DNA of 63,603 bases from Pseudobdellovibrionaceae bacterium (GTDB lineage: Bacteria > Bdellovibrionota > Bdellovibrionia > Bdellovibrionales > JAMPXM01): contig CANHQR010000015.1 in assembly GCA_947462815.1 (NCBI GenBank), positions 1-63,603 of the forward strand, in the 5' to 3' direction. Positions 50,848 through 59,732 of this stretch are shown piece after piece. Each line of letters starts with the position of its first letter. The stretch's first letter is position 1. Made by a program: the position numbers and the translations under genes. The notes below the pieces were generated by a model that was not told the DNA's origin, did not search any database, and saw only the letters and a program-made list of their open reading frames with translations.

Positions 50848-51866
50848 ACGCAACCTTGTCTGAGGTCCGCCAGCAAAGTCCCACACGCGTCGATTTGGCG
50901 GGCGGCACCTTGGACTGTTGGCCGCTGTATCTCTTTTTAGATAATCCCGTCACGATCAACGTGGCCATCGACATCTTTACAGGCGCGGAGCTCAAGTCGC
51001 TTCCTTCTCAACACCTTCGGCTCGCCACGCGGGATCTGAAAGTGACGCGCGAATACGCGAGTTGGTCAGAGGCGTTGGCGTCGACAGAGCCCGAGCTTTC
51101 TTTCCACCGCAGCATCTTGCAGTACTTTTATGAAGAGCATCGGGAGCGCGTCCAAGCGCGCGGTTTGTCCCTGGAGACATGGTCTCAGTCGCCCGTGGGC
51201 GGTGGCTTGGGTGGCTCGTCGTCTTTGACGATTTCGGTGCTTAAGGCGATTTCGTCTTGGTTGGGTCTGCAGTGGTCGGTGTCCGATTTGGTGCGCTTGG
51301 CCTCACATCTCGAAGCGCGCATGCTTTTGAAACCGACCGGCACCCAAGACTATTTTCCGCCACTGGAGGGTGGACTTTGTGTGATCACGTACGGAGCCGA
51401 GGGGCCTCGGCATGTTCGGCACCGCTTTGAACCGAGTTTTTTCGCAGGGCGATTTGCGCTGGTTTACACGGGACGAAGTCATCATAGTGGTATCAACAAC
51501 TGGCAGGTTATTAAAGACTGGTTGGATGGAGATCGCCGGACTCGCGAGGCGATGTTGGACCTGGCGAAAATTTCTAAGCAAATTACCGAGGTGGTGCTCC
51601 AAAGAAACGCGGAAGCTATGCCGGAGCTTTTGGCGCGCGAATATGAAGCTCGAACGCGTTTATCAGAGGGCTTTTCCTCTCCTGAAATTCGCGCTCTCCA
51701 CGAGATCGCTCGTAGCCAAGGCGGACATGTGAAGATTTGCGGTGCCGGGGGCGGAGGCTGCGTGATGTTGTGGTCTCCGAATCGGCAAATCGAGTCGCTC
51801 AAAGCCGAGGTTCGTCGGCGCGCGCCTCAGTGCCAAGTGCTTGAGGCCCAACCGTGGCAAGTCTAA
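50844..51866 (+). CDS. GHMP-family sugar kinase (heptose kinase-like)
   Basis: A 340-residue GHMP kinase. Motif 1 TRVDLAGGTLDCWPLYLF, the ATP loop PVGGGLGGSSSLTISVLKA and motif 3 KICGAGGGGCVMLW are intact. Closest named type by motif is D-glycero-D-manno-heptose-7-phosphate kinase (HddA), used for capsule or S-layer heptose, but mevalonate- or galactose-type substrates cannot be excluded. It overlaps the DUF4340 gene by four bases and the DUF429-like gene by 13, so it is firmly in the operon. No heptose isomerase or epimerase is nearby. Confidence 0.85.
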   Translation: MNATLSEVRQQSPTRVDLAGGTLDCWPLYLFLDNPVTINVAIDIFTGAELKSLPSQHLRLATRDLKVTREYASWSEALASTEPELSFHRSILQYFYEEHRERVQARGLSLETWSQSPVGGGLGGSSSLTISVLKAISSWLGLQWSVSDLVRLASHLEARMLLKPTGTQDYFPPLEGGLCVITYGAEGPRHVRHRFEPSFFAGRFALVYTGRSHHSGINNWQVIKDWLDGDRRTREAMLDLAKISKQITEVVLQRNAEAMPELLAREYEARTRLSEGFSSPEIRALHEIARSQGGHVKICGAGGGGCVMLWSPNRQIESLKAEVRRRAPQCQVLEAQPWQV

Positions 51867-52807
51867 AACGGAAAGCCAAAACTGCGCGGTCCACAGTTAA
51901 GTCGGCCTCGACGCGAAAGAGTTTGCGCCTTCACCGCTTTGCCGGAGTGGCGATGGGCGGCGGTAAGTCGGAAAAGACGTCCCTGGCCATTATCGAGTAT
52001 TACCCTGCAGAAAAACGCCTGTTCCTTCGTGCTCTCCGTGATCGGATCGCGGATGAGGATCGACTCGAGCCCCGGCGAGACGATCAGCGCGGCAAGCGAC
52101 GCGTGTCTCATGACCAAGTCTTGTTTGAGCTACTCACCAAGGGCGAGAAGGGATTGGAGATCATCGCCTTCGATGCGCCTTTGCAGCTTCCGAAATGCAT
52201 TCGTTGCACCTTGCCTTGTCCTGGATATGAGCGCTGCGATTTGCCGGCGATTCGTTGGCATTGGGAGATGTTTCGGGCCCGCCAAGCCAAGAAACGTCCA
52301 ACGAAGATCTTCACGCCCTACACAGAGAGGTGTGCTGAGGTTTGGATCTCGCAGGAACTGGAGGAAGAGTTCCACCCCTCTCACGCTCTAGGAGCGAATG
52401 CTGCGCCCTTAGCGGCCCGCTTACACTATTTGGCTCGGCGGTTGCGCGCGGTGAATAGCCGTCAAAAGGGTCGCAATAAAAATGAGTCGAAGACGGAGCT
52501 CATCGAAGTCTTTCCCAAGCTGAGCGTTTGGCGGATCGGTTCGCAGCTGAAGCTCCCGAAATCTCAGCTTCGCTTTCATCGCCATGGGCAGGAATCCGAT
52601 GTGGCTCGACATCAGTTTCTCAAGGCTTTAGTCGAGAGCGAGCAAGCTTTCATTTACCAGCAAGACGTCAAACTCATGGTGGAGAACCCGCAGGTGTTCG
52701 ACGCCTTCATCGCCGCCTACACGGCTTTTCTCAAGCACCTGGGGCGCACGCAACCTCGACCTCCGGGATATCCCAAGGACGAGATCTGGATTGAGTTTCC
52801 GGCCTGA
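51854..52807 (+). CDS. DUF429-like protein
   Basis: A 317-residue protein resembling DUF429 (a predicted RNase H-fold family). Blocks: FAGVAMGGGKSEKTSLAIIE, IIAFDAPLQLPKC, TELIEVFPKLSVWRI and QVFDAFIAAYTAFLKHLG, whose Asp and Glu are the likely metal ligands. It has a basic N-terminus and a Cys cluster (CIRCTLPCPGYERCD) after the second block, which may bind zinc. Start GTG 51854 with GAGG upstream, overlapping the kinase gene. Nuclease activity is a family guess. Its role in the operon is unclear. Confidence 0.7.
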   Translation: MASLKRKAKTARSTVKSASTRKSLRLHRFAGVAMGGGKSEKTSLAIIEYYPAEKRLFLRALRDRIADEDRLEPRRDDQRGKRRVSHDQVLFELLTKGEKGLEIIAFDAPLQLPKCIRCTLPCPGYERCDLPAIRWHWEMFRARQAKKRPTKIFTPYTERCAEVWISQELEEEFHPSHALGANAAPLAARLHYLARRLRAVNSRQKGRNKNESKTELIEVFPKLSVWRIGSQLKLPKSQLRFHRHGQESDVARHQFLKALVESEQAFIYQQDVKLMVENPQVFDAFIAAYTAFLKHLGRTQPRPPGYPKDEIWIEFPA

Positions 52808-52844
52808 GCTTGGGAAATCTCGAGCTTCATCATAGGATGAAGGT

Positions 52845-53945
52845 ATGATGCGCGCGGTGAAACTCGCTCTTCCACTCACTGTGATGCTTGTTGCTGGGCT
52901 GGCGCCTCGACGGCGGCCTTGCAGCTTGCAGCTCCGCGGTGTTTCCCGACGGGGGGTGCGTTCCCTCGGACTCGTCATTCGCGTGCTCGTGCTCGTGCTC
53001 TGGTCATCGCCGAGCTTGGCGCAAAGGTCAGCTTCCGCAATTTCCTTGGGCTTTCAGCCGATCGAGCGAATTGCGGTTTTCCCGATTAAGTTGGATCAGC
53101 AGGCTGAGGTCGACCAGCTCACCCGGCGTAGCCTCGAGGAAGCCTGGTGGCAAGTGCGCGAAGAGTTGGTCGGCACCGGTCGCTTTACGGTGGCCAGCCG
53201 AAGCTTTCTGATGCGTGCCGATAGTTTTCAAGCTCGCGGTCAGATGGAAGCGGCGGATGTGGTCATCTTGTCTAAACATCTCAACGCTGAAGCCATTTTC
53301 ACACTACGTCTTGAGGGACGCCGGCTGATCTTGGCCGCTTGGGAGGGGCGTAGTGGGCACCTCCTCTGGGATCGCAGCACTGAGCTTCACGCCTCGATCT
53401 TGATTCGCGAACAAATCGGTAAAGTGGCGCGCGAGCTCACCCGCGAATTTATCGCCGCTGTACCCTATCAAGGTGTGGGATTGGTGGACTCGCTCACGGG
53501 CCAAGCTGTCGTCGAAGATGGAGACCTCAGAATCGCTCGGGTGGAGTTGGGTCAAGGGACTGAGCTCGGCGAAGGGGATTTGGTCCATTGGGTGAACCTG
53601 GAGCGTGTGAATCTCAAGCCGCTTCTCAGCGGGGGTCTTCAAGCCCGCGTCTTGGCCGAAGGCCGCATTCTCAAGATCGAAGATCGCGTGGCGCAAGTGG
53701 AGCTCACACGGATTCAGGACCTGCGCGTGGTGCGAAGTGGAGCTCCTGTGCGCATTCCGAAAGAGGCCGAGCGTCTTGCGAGCCTCGTGAAGTTCAAAGA
53801 ACAACAAGTCGGCGGAGCCGGCCTCGCTCCTCTGTTGGCCCTCGAAGGCCTGAAAGCTGAAGAGAGCAGTTCGCAAAAGAAGCCTTTGGCCACCACGCTC
53901 TCGATTTTAGGTTCATTGGCGGCCGTGCTGCTGCTCGCATTTTAG
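52845..53945 (+). CDS. exported hypothetical protein with C-terminal anchor
   Basis: A 366-residue protein. A long N-terminal region with two hydrophobic stretches (LALPLTVMLVAGLAP, LGLVIRVLVLVLWSSPSLAQ) ends at an AQ|RS-like cut. The mature part has IERIAVFPIKLDQQAEVDQL, reminiscent of CsgG/FlgT-type periplasmic domains, then a strand-rich region (GDLVHWVNLERVNLKPLLSG) and a last membrane helix (TLSILGSLAAVLLLAF). ATG 52845 has GGATGAAGG upstream; a second ATG follows directly. It is 37 bases from the DUF429-like stop, possibly in the same operon. No firm family. Confidence 0.65.
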   Translation: MMRAVKLALPLTVMLVAGLAPRRRPCSLQLRGVSRRGVRSLGLVIRVLVLVLWSSPSLAQRSASAISLGFQPIERIAVFPIKLDQQAEVDQLTRRSLEEAWWQVREELVGTGRFTVASRSFLMRADSFQARGQMEAADVVILSKHLNAEAIFTLRLEGRRLILAAWEGRSGHLLWDRSTELHASILIREQIGKVARELTREFIAAVPYQGVGLVDSLTGQAVVEDGDLRIARVELGQGTELGEGDLVHWVNLERVNLKPLLSGGLQARVLAEGRILKIEDRVAQVELTRIQDLRVVRSGAPVRIPKEAERLASLVKFKEQQVGGAGLAPLLALEGLKAEESSSQKKPLATTLSILGSLAAVLLLAF

Positions 53946-54091
53946 AGGTCTCCGTTCTGAAAGAGGTCTTCATCGCCCGTTTGGAACCACCTCGTCGGCA
54001 GAAACGGGTGGCGTCGAACGTCGAAGAGATTTTGCGATTGCCTCTCAGCCATACCGTGACGTCAAAGCGTAGACTCGGCTAGACTACAATC
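53946..54091 (+). promoter_or_regulatory. App1-like gene promoter region
   Basis: The 146-base gap ends with GTGACG and TAGACT 18 bases apart (54057-54086), a plausible weak sigma-70 pair. The -10 lies only six bases before the ATG, and there is no ribosome site, so this may be a leaderless mRNA. Confidence 0.4.
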
Positions 54092-55168
54092 ATGGCCGAT
54101 TGGCAGTTGCGCTCTGAGATTGACGGAGATGTCGTGTTTTTTCGCTACGCGGGCGAGAGTCTCGAGCGCGCCTTCAGCGAGGTCTATGTCTGGGATTTAG
54201 ATAAAACCTATCTCGACACTTCGTGGGCCTCCATGGGTGAGCTCTGGCAAACCGCGATGGAGCACGCTTTTCAAAAGCGCAACGTTCCCGGTACGGCCAC
54301 CTTGGTGCAAGCTTTGCGCAGTGGTTGGGAAGAAAAGCGGGGCCAACTCGCCTTTCCCATCTACTTCATCACCGCGAGTCCGCCGCAGATGGAAGAAAAG
54401 ATTCTCGAGAAACTCGAGCTCGATGAGATTCGACCTCTCGGCGCCTTCTTCAAAGACAATCTTAAAAACTGGAAGCCCTCGCGGTGGTGGCGTCTCACCA
54501 AGCAGGTGGGCTTTAAAGTTCAGGCGCTTTTGCAACTGCGTACGCGACTCAAAGACGACGTCAGGCAGGTTCTCTGGGGAGATGACTCGGAGAGCGACGC
54601 GATCATTTATACTTTGTATTCGGACATCTGCGCGCGTCGATGGAGCGAAAAGGATCTCATTGAGATTCTTTCCCGACTGCATGTGATCGGTGAGCAAACC
54701 GAGACCATCCTCGAGCTACAGCAGCAAATTCCCGTGCAGGATCCGGTCGATAAGATCTACATCAATCTCGCGACGGACACGGATCCCGAGTACTACCTGA
54801 AGTTTGGGCGTCGGTGTGTGCCGACCACGAACACTTTGCAAGCGGCTCTCGATTTGTTTCAGGACGGACGCTTGAGCCTCTCTAAACTCATCGAAGTCGC
54901 GACAGATCTCCGCGACAACTATGCTTTCTCTCGCGAGGACATGGAGTGGAGCATCGACAATTTGGTGCGGCGGCAGATCTTGGGGCGTCCCGCTTTGGAA
55001 GCGGCGCTGTTGGAACTTCAGGGTGGAGGCTTCGTCAATCGCAGCTTCCAACCTTCTCTCAAGGCCCGCGATGTGGCCGAGGCTCGCGACGGGCGAGTGT
55101 ACAAGCTCGAGGGTGTGCACGACGAATGGATTCACGAGAGCATCGACTACTTTCATGAGTTTCGCTGA
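54092..55168 (+). CDS. App1/DUF2183-like HAD phosphatase
   Basis: A 358-residue cytoplasmic protein of the HAD superfamily. Motif I is VYVWDLDKTYLDTSW (DxDxT), motif II lies in AFPIYFITASPPQMEEKI, Lys in FFKDNLKNWKPSRWWRL and motif III in RQVLWGDDSESDAIIYTLYS, an arrangement like the phosphatidate phosphatase App1 (DUF2183) group. The C-terminal ~140 residues are helical and unassigned. Substrate is unknown; lipid phosphate is the family's known case. ATG 54092 has no ribosome site. It is convergent with the FecR/AgmX gene. Confidence 0.8.
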   Translation: MADWQLRSEIDGDVVFFRYAGESLERAFSEVYVWDLDKTYLDTSWASMGELWQTAMEHAFQKRNVPGTATLVQALRSGWEEKRGQLAFPIYFITASPPQMEEKILEKLELDEIRPLGAFFKDNLKNWKPSRWWRLTKQVGFKVQALLQLRTRLKDDVRQVLWGDDSESDAIIYTLYSDICARRWSEKDLIEILSRLHVIGEQTETILELQQQIPVQDPVDKIYINLATDTDPEYYLKFGRRCVPTTNTLQAALDLFQDGRLSLSKLIEVATDLRDNYAFSREDMEWSIDNLVRRQILGRPALEAALLELQGGGFVNRSFQPSLKARDVAEARDGRVYKLEGVHDEWIHESIDYFHEFR

Positions 55169-55206
55169 GCGAAGCCCTTGTCTAAGACGCGATGGCTGAA
55201 TTCCCT

Positions 55207-56289
55207 TTACTGAAGGGTAATCGGGAACTCGTTGATTTGAATCGCTGAACCGGAAAAGCCGCGGAATAGCACCCGGCTCATCGCCTCGATGACACAGCGA
55301 TTGAAAACTTCATCCTGAAAAGGTGCGGATTGAATTTTCACATCTGCAGACTTTCCGCTCGGCAAAATGCGGAAACTCATTTTCACTTCGCCGCGCGGGA
55401 GTTGGGCGGCTGCCGTCGAGCTTTGAGTCATTCGATTGACCATCGCGATGTAGCACTTTTGAAAGCCACCACCTTGTTTGCGAACTGTATCGCGAATCTC
55501 ACTGTCACTGAGGCTTGCATCTGAAGCCTGCGACACGGCTGGAGCCGGCGGGGAAGCAAGGCCCGTGGCTGCAGGTGGGTTTCCACCGGGAGGTGTTCTT
55601 GGTGCAGAGGGGGTCGTTACAGGGTTCATTGCAGGGTTCGAGGGTGCACCGCCTGAGGGAAGTGGGACCACAGGCGCCGAGCCCAAAGCCAGTTCCGCCT
55701 CAGCGTCGGCCGGTCCATCGACGCCCACGACTTGTTCGGGGACGCGAATTAATGGCACCTCGTCCAAGGCGTGAGCGAGATCGGCGGATTGGAGGTCGAT
55801 CAAACGACCATCGCGCCAGAGTGTGAAGCCTCCGGCCTCGGCGTTGGCGATGACCTTCACGCGGCCCGCAAGCAAAGTGGCTTGGGTCTTTTCGTTTCGA
55901 GTCGGATCAATTTCAGCGACGAGGCGTGAATTCTCCATCAAACGCAAACTGGGGCCCGGTTGATAATCGATATCGACGAAGGCCCCAGGGCCCGTGCGCA
56001 GAACCTGTTCGGCGAAAATAGCTTCGCCATTACCTAGTTGCCGGAAGCTTCGTGCTCGGCGTGGCCTGAGCTCGACAAAACCTTCCAAGTTGGTCACTTG
56101 GCCGACCATTCGACCCTGATCTGCCAACTGAGGCTCACTTTCACTTTGAAAGAAAAAAATCGCGGCGATGGCGACGCCGGAGGCGGCCGCGATCGCGAAA
56201 GCCTGTTGGGCCTTTTCCAAAGCTGTGGCCCGATTCGATTTTGAATTTGTCGTAGATCCCGGCTTCCGTGCCAATTCGTCGACTCCCAA
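55207..56289 (-). CDS. FecR-domain protein with AgmX/TonB-like C-terminus
   Basis: A 360-residue membrane-anchored protein. One N-terminal helix (AFAIAAASGVAIAAIFFF), a FecR-like domain (RMVGQVTNLEGFVELRPRR, GEAIFAEQVLRTGPGAFVDI), a Pro/Ala-rich linker, and a TonB/AgmX-PglI-type end (VRKQGGGFQKCYIAMVNR, GEVKMSFRILPSGKSADVKI, FNRCVIEAMSRVLFRGF). AgmX-type proteins occur in gliding and social motility of myxobacteria. The start is uncertain: TTG 56289 is the first codon that keeps the helix intact, and the frame is open 50 bases further without ATG or GTG. It precedes no same-strand gene closely; secG lies 87 bases upstream. Confidence 0.75.
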   Translation of the reverse strand: MGVDELARKPGSTTNSKSNRATALEKAQQAFAIAAASGVAIAAIFFFQSESEPQLADQGRMVGQVTNLEGFVELRPRRARSFRQLGNGEAIFAEQVLRTGPGAFVDIDYQPGPSLRLMENSRLVAEIDPTRNEKTQATLLAGRVKVIANAEAGGFTLWRDGRLIDLQSADLAHALDEVPLIRVPEQVVGVDGPADAEAELALGSAPVVPLPSGGAPSNPAMNPVTTPSAPRTPPGGNPPAATGLASPPAPAVSQASDASLSDSEIRDTVRKQGGGFQKCYIAMVNRMTQSSTAAAQLPRGEVKMSFRILPSGKSADVKIQSAPFQDEVFNRCVIEAMSRVLFRGFSGSAIQINEFPITLQ

Positions 56290-56375
56290 AGCGCCCGAGA
56301 CGCTCTCGATTATTTTGTCATCGAGTCGTGAGTCGGGCCAATGACTTCTTTAGAGTTTGGCTGGGATTCGCGAAC

Positions 56376-56813
56376 TTACTTATTGCCGGTGGAAGTCGTG
56401 GTGCCAGGAGCCGTGGAACCAGGAGCTGCGGCGCCAGGAGTTGTACCGGATGCGGGAGTTGTCGAGTCGGCCGTGCCCGTCGCATTGGGAGCCGTGTTCG
56501 GAGCTGCTGCTGGAGCTGCATCTTGAATCGAAGTCGGTGCGGCGCCTGTCGTGGCGGGAAGCGTGTCCAAAACCGAACGGCTTTCCTGTTTCGACGCCAA
56601 GGAGAGCAGCAGTGCGCAAGCGCCGAAAACGATCGCCGCCCAGCGCGTGAGCTTTTGCAGAACTGTGGTCGCGCCCGTTGCGCCTAAAACTGTGTTGCTG
56701 CCGCCACCGCCAAACATAGCACCGGGATTATTCGACTTGGGGTCTTGCAAAAGCACCAAAGCGATCAGCAACAGACAGGCGATGATGTGGACGGTGGCGA
56801 TCAACGTAACCAT
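56376..56813 (-). CDS. secG: preprotein translocase subunit SecG
   Basis: SecG, 145 residues. The two membrane helices are VTLIATVHIIACLLLIALVL and AAIVFGACALLLSLAS, with the family's loop QDPKSNNPGAMFGGGGSNTV and GATGATTVLQKLTRWA. After residue ~80 there is a low-complexity Ala/Thr/Pro/Gly tail, longer than in E. coli SecG (110 residues). It forms SecYEG with SecY and SecE, encoded elsewhere. In some related genomes secG sits after gap-pgk-tpi; here that cluster is 4 kb away on the other strand. Confidence 0.92.
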   Translation of the reverse strand: MVTLIATVHIIACLLLIALVLLQDPKSNNPGAMFGGGGSNTVLGATGATTVLQKLTRWAAIVFGACALLLSLASKQESRSVLDTLPATTGAAPTSIQDAAPAAAPNTAPNATGTADSTTPASGTTPGAAAPGSTAPGTTTSTGNK

Positions 56814-56891
56814 GTGGATCCTCTTTTCGAAGACCTTGATATAACGAAGGCTTTGGGCGAAGGTCCAACTATTTTTGCGCAGCGTTATAAA

Positions 56892-57911
56892 TTAGGCAGC
56901 CGAGTTGCTGGAGCCCGCTGAATCTTTAGGCATGGCTTCGCCGGTCACGGTCCCGATTGTGGATGTAAAGGTCGAGGTCAGTTCGCTGCGAGCGATCACT
57001 TGACCCACCACATGACCCGCAAGTTGCATGAAGCGAATATCGAAGTCAGACAGCGCGGTTTTCGTATCGGGCAAGCGAGCTGACACCGCTCCCCAAATCT
57101 CCGCACCGAAACGAATCGGCACGACAATAATGGCGTTGAAGGAGATTGACTTGGTGAGTGTGGCCACTGCCGCCATAGTCGGATCTCCTTTGAGGTTGTC
57201 GAGCGCCAGAATTTTCTCGCTTTGTAAAACGAAGGCGATCTCGGGGTATTTTTGTAGATCAATATTGAAGCCATCGATGTCGCGTTTGTCATTGGCGCCG
57301 CGGACCGTACCCTTTTGCGCATCGAGATCGCATTGAATCGTTGATACGCGCACGGCCCCAACGGTGAGCGCAATCATGCCCATCAAGTTGTGGAGTGCGA
57401 TCTGGACAGGTTGCGGCTTTAGGCTCTCGCGCAATAGAAGTTCCGTGAGATGGAGATACTTGAGCGCCAAGGCTGACGTGGATTGATCGGTCGCAGCTAC
57501 TTGTTTCACTTCGCGCTTGGGCTGCATGTGTAGGACCAAGCGGCCTAACACATCCTCGGGCTTGAGCGGTTTCACTAAATAATCCGCGGCTCCATGACGC
57601 AAACACTCGCTCACATTGTGCACCGAATTGTGTGCGCTCATCATGAACACGCGCGACTTGCCCTCGCCAATTAGATTTTCCTGGCGCATGTGCTTGAGAA
57701 AGGTGGGTCCATTCATTTCAGGCATCAGGAAGTCATATGACACGAAGTGCGGTTTCCAGTCTTTACTGACTTTGACAGCTTCAGGTCCTGAGGTGACGAA
57801 TTTAGCTTGAAAGCCGTGGCCTCGCAAAAATTCGGCGAGCTTCTCCGCCACCAAAGGCGAATCATCCGTGACTAACACGCGTGTTGTACTGGGATAAAGG
57901 CGCTCGCTCAT
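56892..57911 (-). CDS. response regulator with GAF domain
   Basis: A 339-residue protein. Residues ~10-130 are a receiver: LVTDDSPLVAEKLAEFLRG with acid pair DD, phospho-Asp in FVSYDFLMPEMNGPTFLK, Ser in FMMSAHNSVHN and Lys in ADYLVKPLKPEDV. Residues ~170-315 are a GAF-like domain (LMGMIALTVGAVRVSTIQCD, GAEIWGAVSARLPDTKT). There is no output HTH or enzyme, so it acts through protein contact or binds a ligand. No kinase gene is adjacent. It is divergent from tmk. Confidence 0.9.
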   Translation of the reverse strand: MSERLYPSTTRVLVTDDSPLVAEKLAEFLRGHGFQAKFVTSGPEAVKVSKDWKPHFVSYDFLMPEMNGPTFLKHMRQENLIGEGKSRVFMMSAHNSVHNVSECLRHGAADYLVKPLKPEDVLGRLVLHMQPKREVKQVAATDQSTSALALKYLHLTELLLRESLKPQPVQIALHNLMGMIALTVGAVRVSTIQCDLDAQKGTVRGANDKRDIDGFNIDLQKYPEIAFVLQSEKILALDNLKGDPTMAAVATLTKSISFNAIIVVPIRFGAEIWGAVSARLPDTKTALSDFDIRFMQLAGHVVGQVIARSELTSTFTSTIGTVTGEAMPKDSAGSSNSAA

Positions 57912-58027
57912 ACCTAACTTTTCGGCATTTAATGTCGAATTCCAGAGCCTTGCGCATCGAGTCTAGACCCTGGTCGAGGAGTGCCCATGACGTGACAGAA
58001 AGCTGAAGTGTAGGGCACGAATGGGGC

Positions 58028-58648
58028 ATGCATTTTCTCAGCTTTGAAGGCCTGGATGGGTCGGGCAAATCCACCTTGATGAAGACGCTGGCCAAGTACC
58101 TTCGGGACTTGGGTCGAGCTGTGATTACCACGCGTGAGCCGGGCGGCACACCCCTCGCTGAAGACGTTCGGAATTTGATCTTGCGCGTGGGCGAGGAGGC
58201 TCCGGTGCCCCGCTCTGAGCTCTTCCTCTACGAAGCTAGCCGCGCTCAGCACGTGGCGAAGGTGATTCGGCCGGCTCTCGACCAGGGAACTTGGGTGTTG
58301 TGCGATCGGTTCAGCGAGTCCTCGGTCGCTTTCCAGTGCTATGGGCGGCAATTGCCTCGGCAGCAGGTGGACCTCTTGAATCGCTTTGCAGAGGACGGCG
58401 TGCGGCCTGAACTGGTCGTGTTGTTAGATCTGCCTTTGGAGGTCGCTCGCGCCCGTCAAGGTCGTCGAGCCGAAGCCGCCGATCGCATGGAACGCGAGGC
58501 CGACGACTTTCATCAACGTGTGCGCCGCGGTTTTCTCGAGCAATCTCAGGAGGAACCGGAGCGTTGGTTGGTGCTGGATGCTGCGCTGTCGGCCGACGAG
58601 CTGTTTTCCTTAACGCGTGCGGAGCTTGAGCGGCGGGGTTGGTTGTGA
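58028..58648 (+). CDS. tmk: thymidylate kinase
   Basis: dTMP kinase, 206 residues, makes dTDP for DNA synthesis. P-loop FEGLDGSGKSTLMKTLAKYL, DR region ITTREPGGTPLAEDVRNLIL, WVLCDRFSESSVAFQ, and LID RQGRRAEAADRMEREADDF are in place. ATG 58028 has GGGG upstream. It overlaps holB by four bases, a common tmk-holB pairing. Confidence 0.96.
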   Translation: MHFLSFEGLDGSGKSTLMKTLAKYLRDLGRAVITTREPGGTPLAEDVRNLILRVGEEAPVPRSELFLYEASRAQHVAKVIRPALDQGTWVLCDRFSESSVAFQCYGRQLPRQQVDLLNRFAEDGVRPELVVLLDLPLEVARARQGRRAEAADRMEREADDFHQRVRRGFLEQSQEEPERWLVLDAALSADELFSLTRAELERRGWL

Positions 58649-59619
58649 ACCATGTCTTCAAGAGCGACATGCCCACGCCGTTTTGGTCAGATGAGTTTCG
58701 CTCGCGAATCCTGGGGCATCGCGAGGTGCTCGCGCGGCTGGAGAGCTTGGCAACACAAGGTCGAACGCCGCCCTCGCTGATCTTCTCAGGTCCGTCGGGA
58801 ATCGGCAAAAAACGCGTGGCGCTGGAGTTTGCGCAAGTTTTGGTGGGTGACCGCAAGTCTTTGGATTTCGAGGCCTCGATGGCGATGACGGAGCACATCC
58901 TCTATGTGCGTCCGGATGGGGCCTCCATCAAGATCGATCAGGTTCGCGAGGCCAATCAGTTTCTGCAGCTCAGGCGTCTGGGACGATCACGCGTATTGAT
59001 TTTTGATGAAGCGCATCTGCTCAACGAGCAAGCGGCCAACGCGATGCTGAAGAGTGTGGAGGAGCCACCCGAGCAAACGCACTTTCTGTTCATCACGCCC
59101 TCGGCCTCGCAGGTCTTGCCGACGATTCGCTCGCGTTCCCAAACTCTCAATTTCGCGCCTCTGGATCGGGCTGCACTGTCGGAAGCCCTGAGACTTCAAG
59201 GTTTGAAAGTCGCGTTGACGCCCGAGCTGGAGGCTTTATGCGGTGGCTCCGTGGCCGTGGCGCTCGATAACCTCGGCGATGAAGTCGCACTGGAAATTGC
59301 GCAAGCGGTGAAGCGATTCATGCAAGCTTTGGGAACCGAACAGGCGGGACGTGAGCTGCAAACTTGGAAAGACCTGGTCAAAGAACGCGACCAGCACATT
59401 CTGGTGAGTCGACTGTTGGTCCAAGAGATCGCCGCTTCTTGGCGAGAGCAAGTGCGTAGGCCTGAGAATCCCCTCGACCGCCGTCAGCTGGAAAAGCTTT
59501 CGCAGTTGGCGCTGGAGTCCCAAGCCGATCTCTATCGAAATGTCGATCGGCATCTCATTTGGGAAAATTTCCTGATCGCCTCGCAGCGGGCCCTGCAAGA
59601 AGCTCGTGTTTCGCGTTGA
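58645..59619 (+). CDS. holB: DNA polymerase III subunit delta'
   Basis: Clamp-loader delta' subunit, 324 residues. The AAA+ core has a P-loop-like SGPSGIGKKRVALEFAQVL, then VLIFDEAHLLNEQAANAMLK and SVEEPPEQTHFLFITPSASQ, and the sensor 1 region TIRSRSQTLNFAPLDRAAL. The usual zinc-binding Cys of the family are absent. GTG 58645 overlaps the tmk stop; ATG 58669 is the alternative. It is followed by tatD. Confidence 0.92.
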   Translation: MNHVFKSDMPTPFWSDEFRSRILGHREVLARLESLATQGRTPPSLIFSGPSGIGKKRVALEFAQVLVGDRKSLDFEASMAMTEHILYVRPDGASIKIDQVREANQFLQLRRLGRSRVLIFDEAHLLNEQAANAMLKSVEEPPEQTHFLFITPSASQVLPTIRSRSQTLNFAPLDRAALSEALRLQGLKVALTPELEALCGGSVAVALDNLGDEVALEIAQAVKRFMQALGTEQAGRELQTWKDLVKERDQHILVSRLLVQEIAASWREQVRRPENPLDRRQLEKLSQLALESQADLYRNVDRHLIWENFLIASQRALQEARVSR

Positions 59620-59732
59620 GATCCGCGGGCGGGAATCGCCGTGGAAGTTTGCGTCGGGATGCGTAATGAGCGACAATCAGATTGTGTTCAGAGCATCGTG
59701 ACCAACGAACCAACCGATCGGCGAGGTGGGCC

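Noticed and set aside
53304-53876. 190-codon minus-strand frame opposite the exported protein gene
   Set aside because: Antisense shadow of a gene with a signal peptide and ribosome site; no family match.
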